The notes beneath the pieces are model-generated. The model did no database searches. It saw nothing but the letters and a program-made list of their open reading frames with translations, and was not told the origin of the DNA. From NCBI GenBank assembly GCA_965229715.1, contig CBDDJL010000002.1:930001-994000 (forward strand): DNA of 64,000 nucleotides. Reading direction: 5' to 3'. The translations under genes and the position numbers were made by a program. The DNA is from JAVJST01 sp965229715. GTDB lineage: Bacteria; Pseudomonadota; Alphaproteobacteria; Rhodospirillales; Casp-alpha2. This document shows, one piece after another, positions 31,960 to 40,904 of this stretch (positions are counted from its first letter, which is position 1; each line of letters opens with the position of its first letter).

Positions 31960-33155
31960 CAGTTCGCCTCCTTCACGGCCTTGACGACCTTCTGTGCAGC
32001 ATCGCTCAGATCGTCCGCCGAGATGATCGGCAGGCCGGAATCGGCCATGATCTGCTTACCGCGATCGACGTTCGTGCCTTCGAGACGCACGACCAGCGGA
32101 ACGCTGAGACTGACCTCCTTGGCCGCAGCGACAACGCCCTCGGCGATCACGTCGCATTTCATGATGCCGCCGAAGATGTTGACGAGAATGCCTTCGACGT
32201 TGGGATCCGAGAGGATGATCTTGAACGCCTTTGTGACCCGCTCCGTCGTCGCGCCGCCGCCGACGTCGAGGAAGTTCGCCGGTTCGCCGCCGTAGAGCTT
32301 GATGATGTCCATGGTCGCCATCGCCAGACCGGCGCCGTTGACCATGCAGCCGATGGTGCCGTCGAGCTTGATGTAGTTGAGGTCGTAGTCTGCAGCCTCT
32401 TTCTCCATCGGGTCTTCTTCGTCCTCGTCGCGCAGTTCCAGCACGTCCTTGTGGCGGAACAGCGCGTTCGAGTCGAAGTTGACCTTGGCGTCGAGTGCGA
32501 TGACCTCGCCGCCGCCGGTGACGACCAGCGGATTAATCTCGACGATCGAGCAGTCGAGTTCGGTGAAGGCCTTGTACATCGCCATGATGAACTTGACCGC
32601 CGACTTGATCTGGTCGCCCTCGAGGCCGAGCCCGAACGCCAGCTTGCGGGCGTGGAACTGCTGGATACCGGTCGCAGGATCGATCGCTACCTTGAGGATC
32701 TTTTCGGGCGTTGCGGCGGCAACCTCCTCGATTTCCATGCCGCCCTCGGTCGAGGCCATGACGGTCAGCCGCGAGGTTTCGCGGTCGAGCAGCATGCCGA
32801 GATAGAGCTCACGGGCGATGTCGCAGCCATCCTCGATATAGAGCCGTTTCACTTCCTTGCCCGCGTCGCCGGTTTGCTTGGTGACCAGGATGTGGCCGAG
32901 CATTTCCTCGGCGCTTTCGCGGACCTCGTCGACGGATTTCACGACGCGCACGCCGCCCTTACCGTCGGGGTTGTCCTTGAAGCGTCCGGCGCCGCGGCCG
33001 CCCGCATGAATCTGCGACTTGACGACGTAGACCGGCCCGCCGAGGGCCTCGGCCTGTTTCACGGCCTCGTCGACCGTATAGGCGACGCCGCCCTTGAGCA
33101 CGGCGACGCCGTACTTCGAGAGCAGTTCCTTGCCCTGGTATTCATGAATATTCAT
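31959..33155 (-). CDS. sucC: Succinyl-CoA synthetase beta subunit
   Basis: The 398-residue ATP-grasp subunit begins MNIHEYQGKELL, has HAGGRGAGRF for nucleotide binding, and later carries NIFGGIMKCD in the C-terminal CoA-ligase domain. It precedes sucD with a one-base overlap and follows mdh by 36 bp. Confidence 0.97.
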   Translation of the reverse strand: MNIHEYQGKELLSKYGVAVLKGGVAYTVDEAVKQAEALGGPVYVVKSQIHAGGRGAGRFKDNPDGKGGVRVVKSVDEVRESAEEMLGHILVTKQTGDAGKEVKRLYIEDGCDIARELYLGMLLDRETSRLTVMASTEGGMEIEEVAAATPEKILKVAIDPATGIQQFHARKLAFGLGLEGDQIKSAVKFIMAMYKAFTELDCSIVEINPLVVTGGGEVIALDAKVNFDSNALFRHKDVLELRDEDEEDPMEKEAADYDLNYIKLDGTIGCMVNGAGLAMATMDIIKLYGGEPANFLDVGGGATTERVTKAFKIILSDPNVEGILVNIFGGIMKCDVIAEGVVAAAKEVSLSVPLVVRLEGTNVDRGKQIMADSGLPIISADDLSDAAQKVVKAVKEAN

Positions 33156-33191
33156 GTCTTCCTCTCTCGCCTGTTGACGGCCTCGGGCCGG

Positions 33192-34259
33192 TCAGGATTT
33201 CCGCGTCTTTCGCGTCGCGGTTTTTCTCGCGGCGGGTTTCTTGGTCGCGGTCTTCTTGGCCGGGGACTTCTTGGTTGGAGATTTCCGGGTCGCGGGCTTG
33301 CTGGCCGCGCCGGTCATCTTCTTGGTGACCTTGATGAGTTCCTTGACCGCATCGGCCGAGCTCTTCAGGGCTTTCTTTTCGGAGGCGTTGAGTTGGATTT
33401 CGACGACCCGCTCGACGCCCTTGGCGCCGATCACGCAGGGCGCGCCGACGTAGAGATTACGCAGACCGTACTGGCCGGTGAGGTGCGCCGCACACGGCAA
33501 GACCCGCTTCTTGTCCTTGAGATAGCTCTCGGCCATGGCGATGGCAGACGCGGCAGGCGCATAAAATGCCGAGCCGGTCTTCAGCAGACCGACGATTTCG
33601 GCGCCACCGTCGCGGGTTCGCTGGACGATTTCATCGACCCGTTTCTTCGTGGTCCAGCCCATCTTGATGAGGTCCGGAACCGGGATGCCGGCGACCGTCG
33701 AATACCGCACCAGCGGGACCATGGTATCGCCGTGGCCGCCGAGAACGAAGGCGGTGACGTCCTCGACCGAGACCTTGAACTCCTCGGCGAGGAAATAGCG
33801 GAAGCGCGCGCTGTCGAGCACGCCAGCCATGCCGACGACCATGTTGTGCGGCAGGCCGGATGCCTCGCGTAGCGCCCAGACCATGGCGTCGAGCGGGTTT
33901 GTGATGCAGATGACGAAGGCCTTCGGCGCGTACTTTTTGATGCCCTCGCCGACGCTCTGCATGACCTTGGCGTTGGTGCCGATCAGGTCGTCGCGGCTCA
34001 TGCCCGGTTTACGGGCGATGCCGGCGGTGACGATGATCACGTCGGCGCCCTTGATCGCGCCGTAACCCTTGCTGCCAGTGACCTTGGCGTCGAAACCGTC
34101 GACCGGCGAGGATTCGGCGATATCGAGCGCCTTGCCCTGCGGAATGCCGTCGGCGATATCGAACAGCACGATATCGCCCAATTCCTTGAGGCCCGCCATG
34201 TGGGCCAGCGTGCCGCCGATGTTGCCGGCGCCGATCAGCGCAATCTTGTTCCGTGCCAT
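33192..34259 (-). CDS. mdh: Malate dehydrogenase (LDH-like type) with basic C-terminal tail
   Basis: The enzyme oxidises malate to oxaloacetate with NAD. GAGNIGGTLAH is the NAD motif, Arg residues in ARKPGMSRDDL bind substrate, and GGHGDTMVP holds the catalytic His. The catalytic core ends near residue 312; the final ~40 residues (33195-33325) are Lys/Ala/Thr/Arg repeats such as SPTKKSPAKKTATKK. Family members of this type are normally about 320 aa, so the tail is an addition. It is the first gene of the mdh-suc block. Confidence 0.96.
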   Translation of the reverse strand: MARNKIALIGAGNIGGTLAHMAGLKELGDIVLFDIADGIPQGKALDIAESSPVDGFDAKVTGSKGYGAIKGADVIIVTAGIARKPGMSRDDLIGTNAKVMQSVGEGIKKYAPKAFVICITNPLDAMVWALREASGLPHNMVVGMAGVLDSARFRYFLAEEFKVSVEDVTAFVLGGHGDTMVPLVRYSTVAGIPVPDLIKMGWTTKKRVDEIVQRTRDGGAEIVGLLKTGSAFYAPAASAIAMAESYLKDKKRVLPCAAHLTGQYGLRNLYVGAPCVIGAKGVERVVEIQLNASEKKALKSSADAVKELIKVTKKMTGAASKPATRKSPTKKSPAKKTATKKPAARKTATRKTRKS

Positions 34260-34333
34260 GATGCTCCGTCCGTTCCCTGGTTTGTGGTCCTGTTTACAGG
34301 TTCAATAAGTATTAAGAGTGGCTGCCGACCGCG

Positions 34334-35491
34334 TCAGGCCGCCGTCGACATGGTCTGCTGATGGGGCAGGGCGATGTAGTCTTCCGATTGCATTTCCATC
34401 AGGCGCGATACGGTCCGTTCGAACTCGAATGCGCCGTCGCCCTCCTCGTACAGCTCCTGCGGCGGGGCCGCCGCCGCGCATATCAGGTTTACCTTCGCCT
34501 CATATAGCGCGTCGATCAAGGTCACAAACCGCTTTGCCTCGTTGCGGTTCTCCGGCCCCATGCTCGGAATGCCGCTCAGGATGACAGTATGGAAGCGTCC
34601 GGCGAGCGCGAGATAGTCGGCCGGGCCGAGCGGTTTCTGGCACAGTTCGGCAAAACCGACCATGGCGACGCCTTCCGCCGTTTTGGCGATTTCGATGCTC
34701 CGGCCCTGCACCGAGAGCGTCATCGGCGCCGGCGTCGCGCCGATGGTCAGCCGCGCGAAATCCTCGTCCAGGCGGCGGCGGGCATCGTCATCGTCAGGGG
34801 TAATGTAGGACTCCATATCGCGCAGCCGTTCGAGCCGGTAGTCGCGCGGGCCGTCGAGTTCGACGACATCCATGTGTTCCTCGATCAGGTCGATGAACGG
34901 CAGGAAACGGTCGCGCTGCAGGCCGTCCTTGTAAAGATCCTTCGGCGCCCGGTTCGAGGTCGCGACGACGACGACGCCCTGTTCGAACAACTCCTCGAAC
35001 AGACGGCCGAGAATCATGGCGTCGGCGATATCGGTGACGTGAAACTCGTCGAAGCAGAGCAGCCATGCCTGGTCGGTGATGACACGTGCGAGACCGGGCA
35101 ACGGGTCTTTGCTTTCCGGTACCTTGCCGGCGTCCTGCGCCTGGCGATAGGCATGAATGCGGCGGTGGACTTCCTGCATGAAGGCGTGGAAGTGAACCCG
35201 TTGTCGGCCGTCGGCGACGATGGCGTTCTCGTAGAACAGGTCCATCAGCATCGATTTGCCGCGGCCGACACCGCCCCAGAGATAGACCCCCTTGGGGGGA
35301 TCCTTGCGCCGGCCCCGGAAGCTCAGTCGGGCGCGCCACCCGGTCGCGCCCATTTGCAGGTTGTAGGTCTCGAGCACGTCATAAAGCGACTGAAGCTTCT
35401 TCATCGCCTCGGCCTGATTCGGATCGGCTTCGATTTCGCCGCGTTTGATCAGGTCGCGATACGCATCGATCGGTTGCGTCGTGACAAACAT
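34334..35491 (-). CDS. zapE: ZapE/AFG1-like ATPase
   Basis: ATG at 35491 gives 385 aa starting MFVTTQPIDAYRDLIKRGEI, the family start; an upstream frame to 35608 overlaps the next gene and is not used. Walker A is GGVGRGKSML and a Walker B CFDEFHVTD follows, with NRAPKDLYKDGLQR downstream. ZapE assists Z-ring constriction in E. coli, and the eukaryotic relative Afg1/Lace1 is mitochondrial. The position beside mdh and suc genes is common in alphaproteobacteria. Confidence 0.92.
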   Translation of the reverse strand: MFVTTQPIDAYRDLIKRGEIEADPNQAEAMKKLQSLYDVLETYNLQMGATGWRARLSFRGRRKDPPKGVYLWGGVGRGKSMLMDLFYENAIVADGRQRVHFHAFMQEVHRRIHAYRQAQDAGKVPESKDPLPGLARVITDQAWLLCFDEFHVTDIADAMILGRLFEELFEQGVVVVATSNRAPKDLYKDGLQRDRFLPFIDLIEEHMDVVELDGPRDYRLERLRDMESYITPDDDDARRRLDEDFARLTIGATPAPMTLSVQGRSIEIAKTAEGVAMVGFAELCQKPLGPADYLALAGRFHTVILSGIPSMGPENRNEAKRFVTLIDALYEAKVNLICAAAAPPQELYEEGDGAFEFERTVSRLMEMQSEDYIALPHQQTMSTAA

Positions 35492-35538
35492 GCGCCGAGC
35501 CGTAACCCCCTGTGCTTCCCCTGTGCTTCCCGCGGCCT

Positions 35539-36300
35539 CTAACGTCCGCCTGCGACCGGCAAGACTGCGCCGGTGACATAGGATGCCGCATCCGAGAGCA
35601 ACCAGCAAACCGCTTCCGCGACTTCCGCCGCAGTGCCACCCCGTTTCATCGGGATCCGGTTGGACAGTCTGTCGACCCGGTCGGGATCGCCACCCGATGC
35701 ATGAATATCCGTTTCGATCAGGCCGGGGCTGACCGCGTTGACGCGGATGCCTTCCGTTGCGACCTCGCGGGCGAGGCCGAGCGTGAAAACATCGATCGCA
35801 CCCTTGGTCGCGGCGTAGTGGACGTACTCCTTCGGGCTGCCGAACGTGGCGGCGATTGACGAGATGTTGACGATGTTGCCGCCCGCCCCGCCCAACCGCG
35901 TCGACATGCGCCGGACGGCGATCTGCGACGGAATCATGAAGCCGATCACGTTGACGTCGACCACACGGCGCATGGTGTCCTCATCGAGATCGGAGAACAG
36001 GCCGATGCCGCCGGTGATACCGGCGTTGTTGACCAGTCCGGTGACCGGTCCGAGTTCGGCCGTCGCCCGGTCGTAGAGCGCGGTCATGGCGTCCCGGTCG
36101 CAGGTATCGCCTTTAACCGTGATGGCCCGGCCACCGCCGGCGTCGACCTCGGCGGCAACCGCGTCGGCGGCCTCGCTGTTCTGCAGATAGTTGATGCAGA
36201 CGGCGGATCCGGCATGACCGAGCTGGCGGGCGATGGCGGCGCCGATACCCCTCGATCCGCCGGTGACGATGACGACCTCGTCCGTCGTTGCGCGGCTCAT
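35539..36300 (-). CDS. Short-chain dehydrogenase/reductase (SDR)
   Basis: The 253-residue protein has the NADP-type TGGSRGIG motif, NNAG, the catalytic Ser in NISSIAA and the YAATK catalytic pair, and ends in a GAVLPVAGGR motif. It looks like an active classical SDR of unknown substrate, perhaps of the 3-oxoacyl-ACP or sugar reductase type. It is on the same strand as zapE and 47 bp upstream of it. Confidence 0.88.
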   Translation of the reverse strand: MSRATTDEVVIVTGGSRGIGAAIARQLGHAGSAVCINYLQNSEAADAVAAEVDAGGGRAITVKGDTCDRDAMTALYDRATAELGPVTGLVNNAGITGGIGLFSDLDEDTMRRVVDVNVIGFMIPSQIAVRRMSTRLGGAGGNIVNISSIAATFGSPKEYVHYAATKGAIDVFTLGLAREVATEGIRVNAVSPGLIETDIHASGGDPDRVDRLSNRIPMKRGGTAAEVAEAVCWLLSDAASYVTGAVLPVAGGR

Positions 36301-36392
36301 GGTGACTTGGCTCTTGATGTGTTTGCTTTCATGCTGACAACACTGACCCCATATAAGCTCTCGGGCAATATCGGAACGGACGGGCCTGAACG

Positions 36393-37196
36393 ATGGGCGA
36401 TTTTCTGGACGAAGGCACGGTGCGTCTCGCGGCGTTTCTTGGCATTCTCGCGGCCGTCGCGCTGGCGGAACTCGCCTTCCCCCGGTTGCCCGGGGTCCGC
36501 CGCCGGCAACGCTGGCCCGTCAATCTCGGGATCGTCGTGCTCGATACGCTGCTCGCCCGGTTGCTGTTGCCGGGCATTACCGTCGCCGCCGCGGTCTGGG
36601 CGCAGGGGCAGGGGGTCGGCCTGTTCCATATGATCGACATTCCGTTCGCCGCCGCGGTGGCGGTTTCCGTCGTCCTGCTCGACCTGGCGATCTACGCCCA
36701 GCACGTGATTTTCCACAAGGTGCCGGTTCTGTGGCGGCTGCATCGGGTCCACCACACCGATCTCGCATTCGACGTGACCACCGGCGTGCGTTTTCACCCG
36801 GTCGAGATTTTGCTGTCGCTGGTGATCAAGGCGGTTCTCGTCGTGGCGCTTGGTGCGCCGGCGTTCGCCATCGTGTTGTTCGAGATCATCCTGAGTTCGA
36901 CGTCGCTGTTCAACCACGGCAACCTGCGGCTGCCGACCTGGCTCGACCGCGCCATTCGCACGGTCATCGTCACGCCGGACATGCACCGGGTGCACCATTC
37001 GGCGATCCCGACGGAGACCGACAGCAACTTCGGGTTCAATCTCTCGGTCTGGGACCGGCTATTCAGGACCTACCGCGCCCAGCCGGAGAAGGGCCACGAG
37101 GCCATGACGATCGGTCTTGGCGACTTTCGCGATATCCGGCAACTGGGATTGTGGGGGCTGCTCAAGCAGCCGTTTCAAGCAACACCGAAAAACTGA
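36393..37196 (+). CDS. Sterol desaturase/fatty acid hydroxylase superfamily membrane protein
   Basis: The 267-residue protein has about four membrane helices and the His clusters of this di-iron family: HVIFH, HRVHH, NHGN and HRVHH again near residue 200. Members hydroxylate lipids. Metal ligands look complete. It is divergent from the SDR and followed at 12 bp by a small DUF6494-like gene, with which it may form an operon. Confidence 0.88.
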   Translation: MGDFLDEGTVRLAAFLGILAAVALAELAFPRLPGVRRRQRWPVNLGIVVLDTLLARLLLPGITVAAAVWAQGQGVGLFHMIDIPFAAAVAVSVVLLDLAIYAQHVIFHKVPVLWRLHRVHHTDLAFDVTTGVRFHPVEILLSLVIKAVLVVALGAPAFAIVLFEIILSSTSLFNHGNLRLPTWLDRAIRTVIVTPDMHRVHHSAIPTETDSNFGFNLSVWDRLFRTYRAQPEKGHEAMTIGLGDFRDIRQLGLWGLLKQPFQATPKN

Positions 37197-37207
37197 AGGA
37201 GCAAATC

Positions 37208-37414
37208 ATGGACGAAGACGTTTTCAACATGCAGGTGCGCAAGTTCCTGAAGAACGTGGGCGTCAACTCTCAGCGCGAAATCGAACAGGCCGTGCGCGAC
37301 GCCATCGAGGGCGGCAAGCTCTCCGGTAACGAAACACTCAGCGCCAAGGTGACGCTGAGGATCGAGCCGCTCGGCGTCGAGACGGAGATCGCCGGTGACA
37401 TCGCGCTGGAGTGA
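37208..37414 (+). CDS. Small DUF6494-like protein
   Basis: ATG at 37208 has AAGGAG 6 nt upstream. The 68-residue product (MDEDVFNMQVRKFLKNVG, then a second half ending ETEIAGDIALE) is acidic and without membrane helices. It resembles the DUF6494 family of short alphaproteobacterial proteins. It is read in the same frame as a longer shadow ORF that covers the hydroxylase gene; the internal ATG with its strong ribosome site is the real start. Function unknown. Confidence 0.8.
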   Translation: MDEDVFNMQVRKFLKNVGVNSQREIEQAVRDAIEGGKLSGNETLSAKVTLRIEPLGVETEIAGDIALE

Positions 37415-37507
37415 GGCGGTTAACCTCACCCGCCTCCGCGCACATGAACGGGCACGCCTTTCCGATGTGCCGGCGCACGGTTTGACGTTCGCCGCGGGAG
37501 CCGGCGC

Positions 37508-37858
37508 TTAGCCGTTTTCCGCAAGTACCTTCGAGCGCTCCCGGTATTCGGCTTCGTCGATGTCGCCCTGCGCAAATCGTTCGCGCAGAATATCCGCCGC
37601 CGATCCGCGCCGTTCGGCCGCGCCGGAAGAATGACGGTCTGTGCCGATCCACCGCAGGATCAGTACGATGGCCACGACGGTCACGATCACGAAGGCGATC
37701 ATCATCAGCGGCATGACCCAGTACCCATGCATGCCGCCATCGTGCATGTACGCTCCGAACCCGCTTCCTTGATAATCGCCGCCGATATCCGCGGCGGCTG
37801 AGGTTGCAATGAGTAGCGCGGGCATCACCGCTGCAAATAGCTTACGCATCGTCGTCAT
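37508..37858 (-). CDS. SHOCT-domain membrane protein
   Basis: The 116-residue protein has an N-terminal signal or membrane helix (about 4-22), one further membrane helix (about 48-70) and a C-terminal SHOCT motif (AADILRERFAQGDIDEAEYRERSKVL). SHOCT modules often occur at the ends of small membrane proteins. A start three codons later is possible. Isolated gene; function unknown. Confidence 0.85.
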   Translation of the reverse strand: MTTMRKLFAAVMPALLIATSAAADIGGDYQGSGFGAYMHDGGMHGYWVMPLMMIAFVIVTVVAIVLILRWIGTDRHSSGAAERRGSAADILRERFAQGDIDEAEYRERSKVLAENG

Positions 37859-38034
37859 CTCTCCATTGAATGTAACGCGCCGATGTTATCGCCCGCCCGA
37901 CGGCGCCGCATTGATGTGAATCAAAACAATGATTGAAGATTGTTTTTTTGACACCTCTTTGCTTCGGAGCGGCGCGCCGAAATTTTGCCAAGGCCGCTGT
38001 TTAGGCGCATACTCGTGTTCGGGAGAATTTTGAG

Positions 38035-38850
38035 ATGCGTTTCGCGCGATCAGCGCGCCTCTGCCTTGTCATTGGGCTTTCAGTTCTATTTATCAGTCCG
38101 CCCAATCAGGGCATGAGCAGTTCGGACCAGCACTTCGCTGCTGGCGATATCCCCGGTCTTGCCGACGATTACAGAACAGCCGAGATCAGTCCGACGCTGA
38201 AACAGAATTCCGACGAGCGGACTCGGGTGATCGTTCCCGATAAGTGCGCGGAGGACGGCGAACTCGAACTGAGACAGATGACGTCCGACGGCGACATCGA
38301 GGAGGCTTACGTCTTTCTGCCGTCAAGATGTCTCTGGATCGAACTCGGTTTCGACGAAACGGCTACGTCGGTCCGACCCGATGCGGAACTTGTCGCGTTA
38401 CTGGTTTCGCACCACGAGCCGATCATTGTTTATCACACGCATCTTCGAGCGCAGACCGAGTCGTTCGTCGAGTTCCCGGCCTACAAGGATCTGATTGCAT
38501 CGATTTTGCTTGGCGGCGATTTGCCGCTGATTGAAGGCCGCCCCATCGTTCACCGCGCGATTACAGGCCGCGGCACGTTCGAATACTCGCTGACGCTGAC
38601 GCACGACATCATCGAGTTGATCGCGACGCTCAAGCAGTCCGGGCTAGAGGGTTTCATTGCCCAGAATCTGGCCTATGTTTTCGCCGGATCGCGCTATGAA
38701 GACGCATACTACGAATCGATTGCCGTCTGTGCTCGAGATGAAATGAGTGAAGAAGCGCCGAGCCCAAACTGTTTCCCGATGTCTTTGCAACCGTTCACGA
38801 TGAACTACCAACGCGCCGATGTTACCGACGTGCAAGCGAGCCGCTATTGA
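38035..38850 (+). CDS. Predicted secreted protein of unknown function
   Basis: A signal-peptide-like segment (residues 1-27) is followed by a 245-residue domain not recognised. The centre has VYHTHLRAQTESFVEFPAYKD, with His-x-His and a later Asp reminiscent of a JAB/MPN metalloprotease, but the spacing (15 residues after the second His) is longer than the usual pattern, so this is only suggestive. Three Cys are in the mature region. Base composition is lower in GC than its neighbours, consistent with transfer. It stands alone between the SHOCT gene and the ABC protein. Confidence 0.7.
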   Translation: MRFARSARLCLVIGLSVLFISPPNQGMSSSDQHFAAGDIPGLADDYRTAEISPTLKQNSDERTRVIVPDKCAEDGELELRQMTSDGDIEEAYVFLPSRCLWIELGFDETATSVRPDAELVALLVSHHEPIIVYHTHLRAQTESFVEFPAYKDLIASILLGGDLPLIEGRPIVHRAITGRGTFEYSLTLTHDIIELIATLKQSGLEGFIAQNLAYVFAGSRYEDAYYESIAVCARDEMSEEAPSPNCFPMSLQPFTMNYQRADVTDVQASRY

Positions 38851-38896
38851 CCTTGAATAGTGACGATTCTCTCTCTTGACGCCGGAGAGCGCCGGG

Positions 38897-40126
38897 TTAC
38901 TCGTTTTCCATTACAAGGGCCGGCGGCCGGACCTGTTCTGGTCCGTGCCGTTCGGCAAGATAGCGAATAACCTCGCGATAACGAATGCGGACGTCCTCTG
39001 AGACCTGGTAGTAGCGGAACAGCTCTTTGAGCGGTGCGGAAAAATCCTTGTAGGCCGCGAGCACCGCGACAAGAGCGCCAAGCGAGAGATCGCTCTCGAT
39101 AACCAGGTATCCGCCGATCGCATAGAAAAAGAACGGGGTCAGCGCGGTCAGGAAATTGTTCACCGCCTTCATCAGAAATTTGGCGCGGTAAATTTTTAGC
39201 CTGATCGATTCGACGCGCTTGAGGGATTTCCCAACGCGACGCGATTTGCCTGTCAGTCCGTTGTCATCGGATGCCTGGTCGCCGAGTTCGCCGCCAAGCG
39301 ATCTGATTTCAGCGACGCGTTCCCGCGCAAGCGCGTTCACTTTGGCCTGTAATCGCGGTATCACGGCCAATTGCACGGGAAGCAATGCAAGCGCGGCCGC
39401 ACCCAGTATCGGATCCTGAACGAACATGAACGTAACGATCGTGAGGAAGGTTCCGCCCTGGAACACCGGCAGCGCGAATGCGTCGGCCGCGAATCCGCCA
39501 ATGGGTTCGACTTCCTGCGTGACGACCGGGATGACCTCGGAACGTCTTTGCGCACCGGCGCCTGTTCGCCACTCTCTGTAGATGATCAGCCGCAGACGGC
39601 GGAGCAGGCGCTCGCCAACTTTCCCCTTGTAGAGGTTGATGGCAAATTTCATCGCGCCGTTGATCAGGATCACAAGCAGGAACAGGCCCGAAAGTGTGAA
39701 CAGGTACGATTCCTGCGTGAACGCGATCCCGAATGTCTCAAACGGAAAGTGACCGGAGTCGATCGCATCGTTGATGATGATCTTCGGCACTTCGAGCGTG
39801 AGATAGAGTATCGGCATGGCGGCAAGGCCAAGCACGACAAGAGCAATCTGGTCGGCTTTCGAATTGTTCAGGATGTAGGCGTAAGGGCTTCCCGCCATGC
39901 CGGCGACATGCGGCTGCGGATCTAACCGGGTTGTGCTGCGCCGCTGTCGTATGCGTTCGCGCATGAAACGCGCCAGCACGACAACCAGCAAAAGGCTTAG
40001 CGCAAAAGGCCCCCAAAAAAGGACGACATGTACGACCGGGTGGAGCCAGGAGGGCGAATTCGCATCAAAGTGCGCACCAAGAAGGTGAGCAATGAAATGG
40101 ACGAAATCGTGATAACCCGCGAACAT
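38897..40126 (-). CDS. ABC-exporter transmembrane domain protein lacking an ATPase domain
   Basis: The 409-residue protein has membrane helices near residues 32-52, 95-112, 143-165 and further C-terminal ones up to about 365, with a coupling region (PVVTQEVEPIGGF) and a late RYYQVSEDV, as in ABC exporter membrane domains. The ATPase domain that normally follows is absent: no Walker or signature motif is seen. It begins just past the copB terminator and lies downstream of the copper genes. It may need an ATPase encoded elsewhere or be a truncated exporter. Confidence 0.75.
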   Translation of the reverse strand: MFAGYHDFVHFIAHLLGAHFDANSPSWLHPVVHVVLFWGPFALSLLLVVVLARFMRERIRQRRSTTRLDPQPHVAGMAGSPYAYILNNSKADQIALVVLGLAAMPILYLTLEVPKIIINDAIDSGHFPFETFGIAFTQESYLFTLSGLFLLVILINGAMKFAINLYKGKVGERLLRRLRLIIYREWRTGAGAQRRSEVIPVVTQEVEPIGGFAADAFALPVFQGGTFLTIVTFMFVQDPILGAAALALLPVQLAVIPRLQAKVNALARERVAEIRSLGGELGDQASDDNGLTGKSRRVGKSLKRVESIRLKIYRAKFLMKAVNNFLTALTPFFFYAIGGYLVIESDLSLGALVAVLAAYKDFSAPLKELFRYYQVSEDVRIRYREVIRYLAERHGPEQVRPPALVMENE

Positions 40127-40161
40127 TGTAAGTGTCCCAAGTGTGTGCCGATTATGTCTCG

Positions 40162-40189
40162 GGAAAACCCCGCTGGCACAGGCCAGCGG
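40162..40189 (-). terminator. Intrinsic terminator after copB
   Basis: CCCCGCTGGC and GCCAGCGGGG form a perfect 10-bp stem with a 4-nt loop, followed on the minus strand by TTTT (40165-40162). It is 11 bp after the copB stop and separates the copper operon from the ABC protein gene. Confidence 0.88.
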
Positions 40190-40199
40190 GGCATCGATT

Positions 40200-40901
40200 T
40201 CAGAACATCAACCGCAAACCGGCGACGGCAAAGAGGTTGTCGTCGTCCTCGCCCTCGTCCAACGCGATGTCCCGGGTTTCGCCGAACAACCGCTCGTAGT
40301 GGACGCCGACATAGGGTGAAACCGCCCGATCGATCAGGTCGTAACTTAGACGCAATCCGACCTCGACTGACGGACCGAAGGCGCCGTTGCCGATCGCGGT
40401 GTCGTCAGCCAATGGCAGGTCGACTTCGAAGCTTGGTGTCAGAATCACGAAGTTCGTGATCAACGCCTCGTATTCGGCTTCGAAGCGCGCGACCGGTTTG
40501 TCGGAAAGATACAGGTCGAGATCGACTTCGAACCACTGCGGCGCGAGACCGTGCGTGCCGATCACACCGTAAACCCGGTCGCGTCCTTTCGGCGTGTCGA
40601 CCCGGACGCCGGCAACCGCATCGAAAAACGTCGAGATAGGCGTTTGCAGGCGGGCCTGATTTTCCAGCGTCTCGAAAGCGTCTTCCTCGGTTGCGTATTC
40701 GCCTTCGGTGCGCCACACGAACTTGAGTTCGTCCGAGCCGACGAAGGCGTTGGCGTCCCAGGCCTGTACATCGGTTTCATCACCGAAGCGATGTTCGAGC
40801 TGTTCGACCTGAACGCCCCAAAGCAGCGGTTCCGCGGAGGCAGAGGATGGCAGCAGGGCCGCGCTGGCCAAGAGCCCGACAATAAAGAGAGGTATTCTCA
40901 T
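40200..40901 (-). CDS. copB: Copper resistance protein B (outer membrane)
   Basis: A 23-residue signal peptide precedes a 210-residue beta-barrel-like region ending in hydrophobic Phe (LRLMF), as in outer-membrane proteins. Alternating hydrophobic stretches and the VSPYVGVHYERLFGETRD segment match CopB. Unlike many CopB proteins it lacks a long Met-rich N-terminal region; that chemistry sits in the adjacent CopA instead. It is the last gene of the copper operon, 3 bp after copA. Confidence 0.9.
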   Translation of the reverse strand: MRIPLFIVGLLASAALLPSSASAEPLLWGVQVEQLEHRFGDETDVQAWDANAFVGSDELKFVWRTEGEYATEEDAFETLENQARLQTPISTFFDAVAGVRVDTPKGRDRVYGVIGTHGLAPQWFEVDLDLYLSDKPVARFEAEYEALITNFVILTPSFEVDLPLADDTAIGNGAFGPSVEVGLRLSYDLIDRAVSPYVGVHYERLFGETRDIALDEGEDDDNLFAVAGLRLMF

Positions 40902-40904
40902 CGC

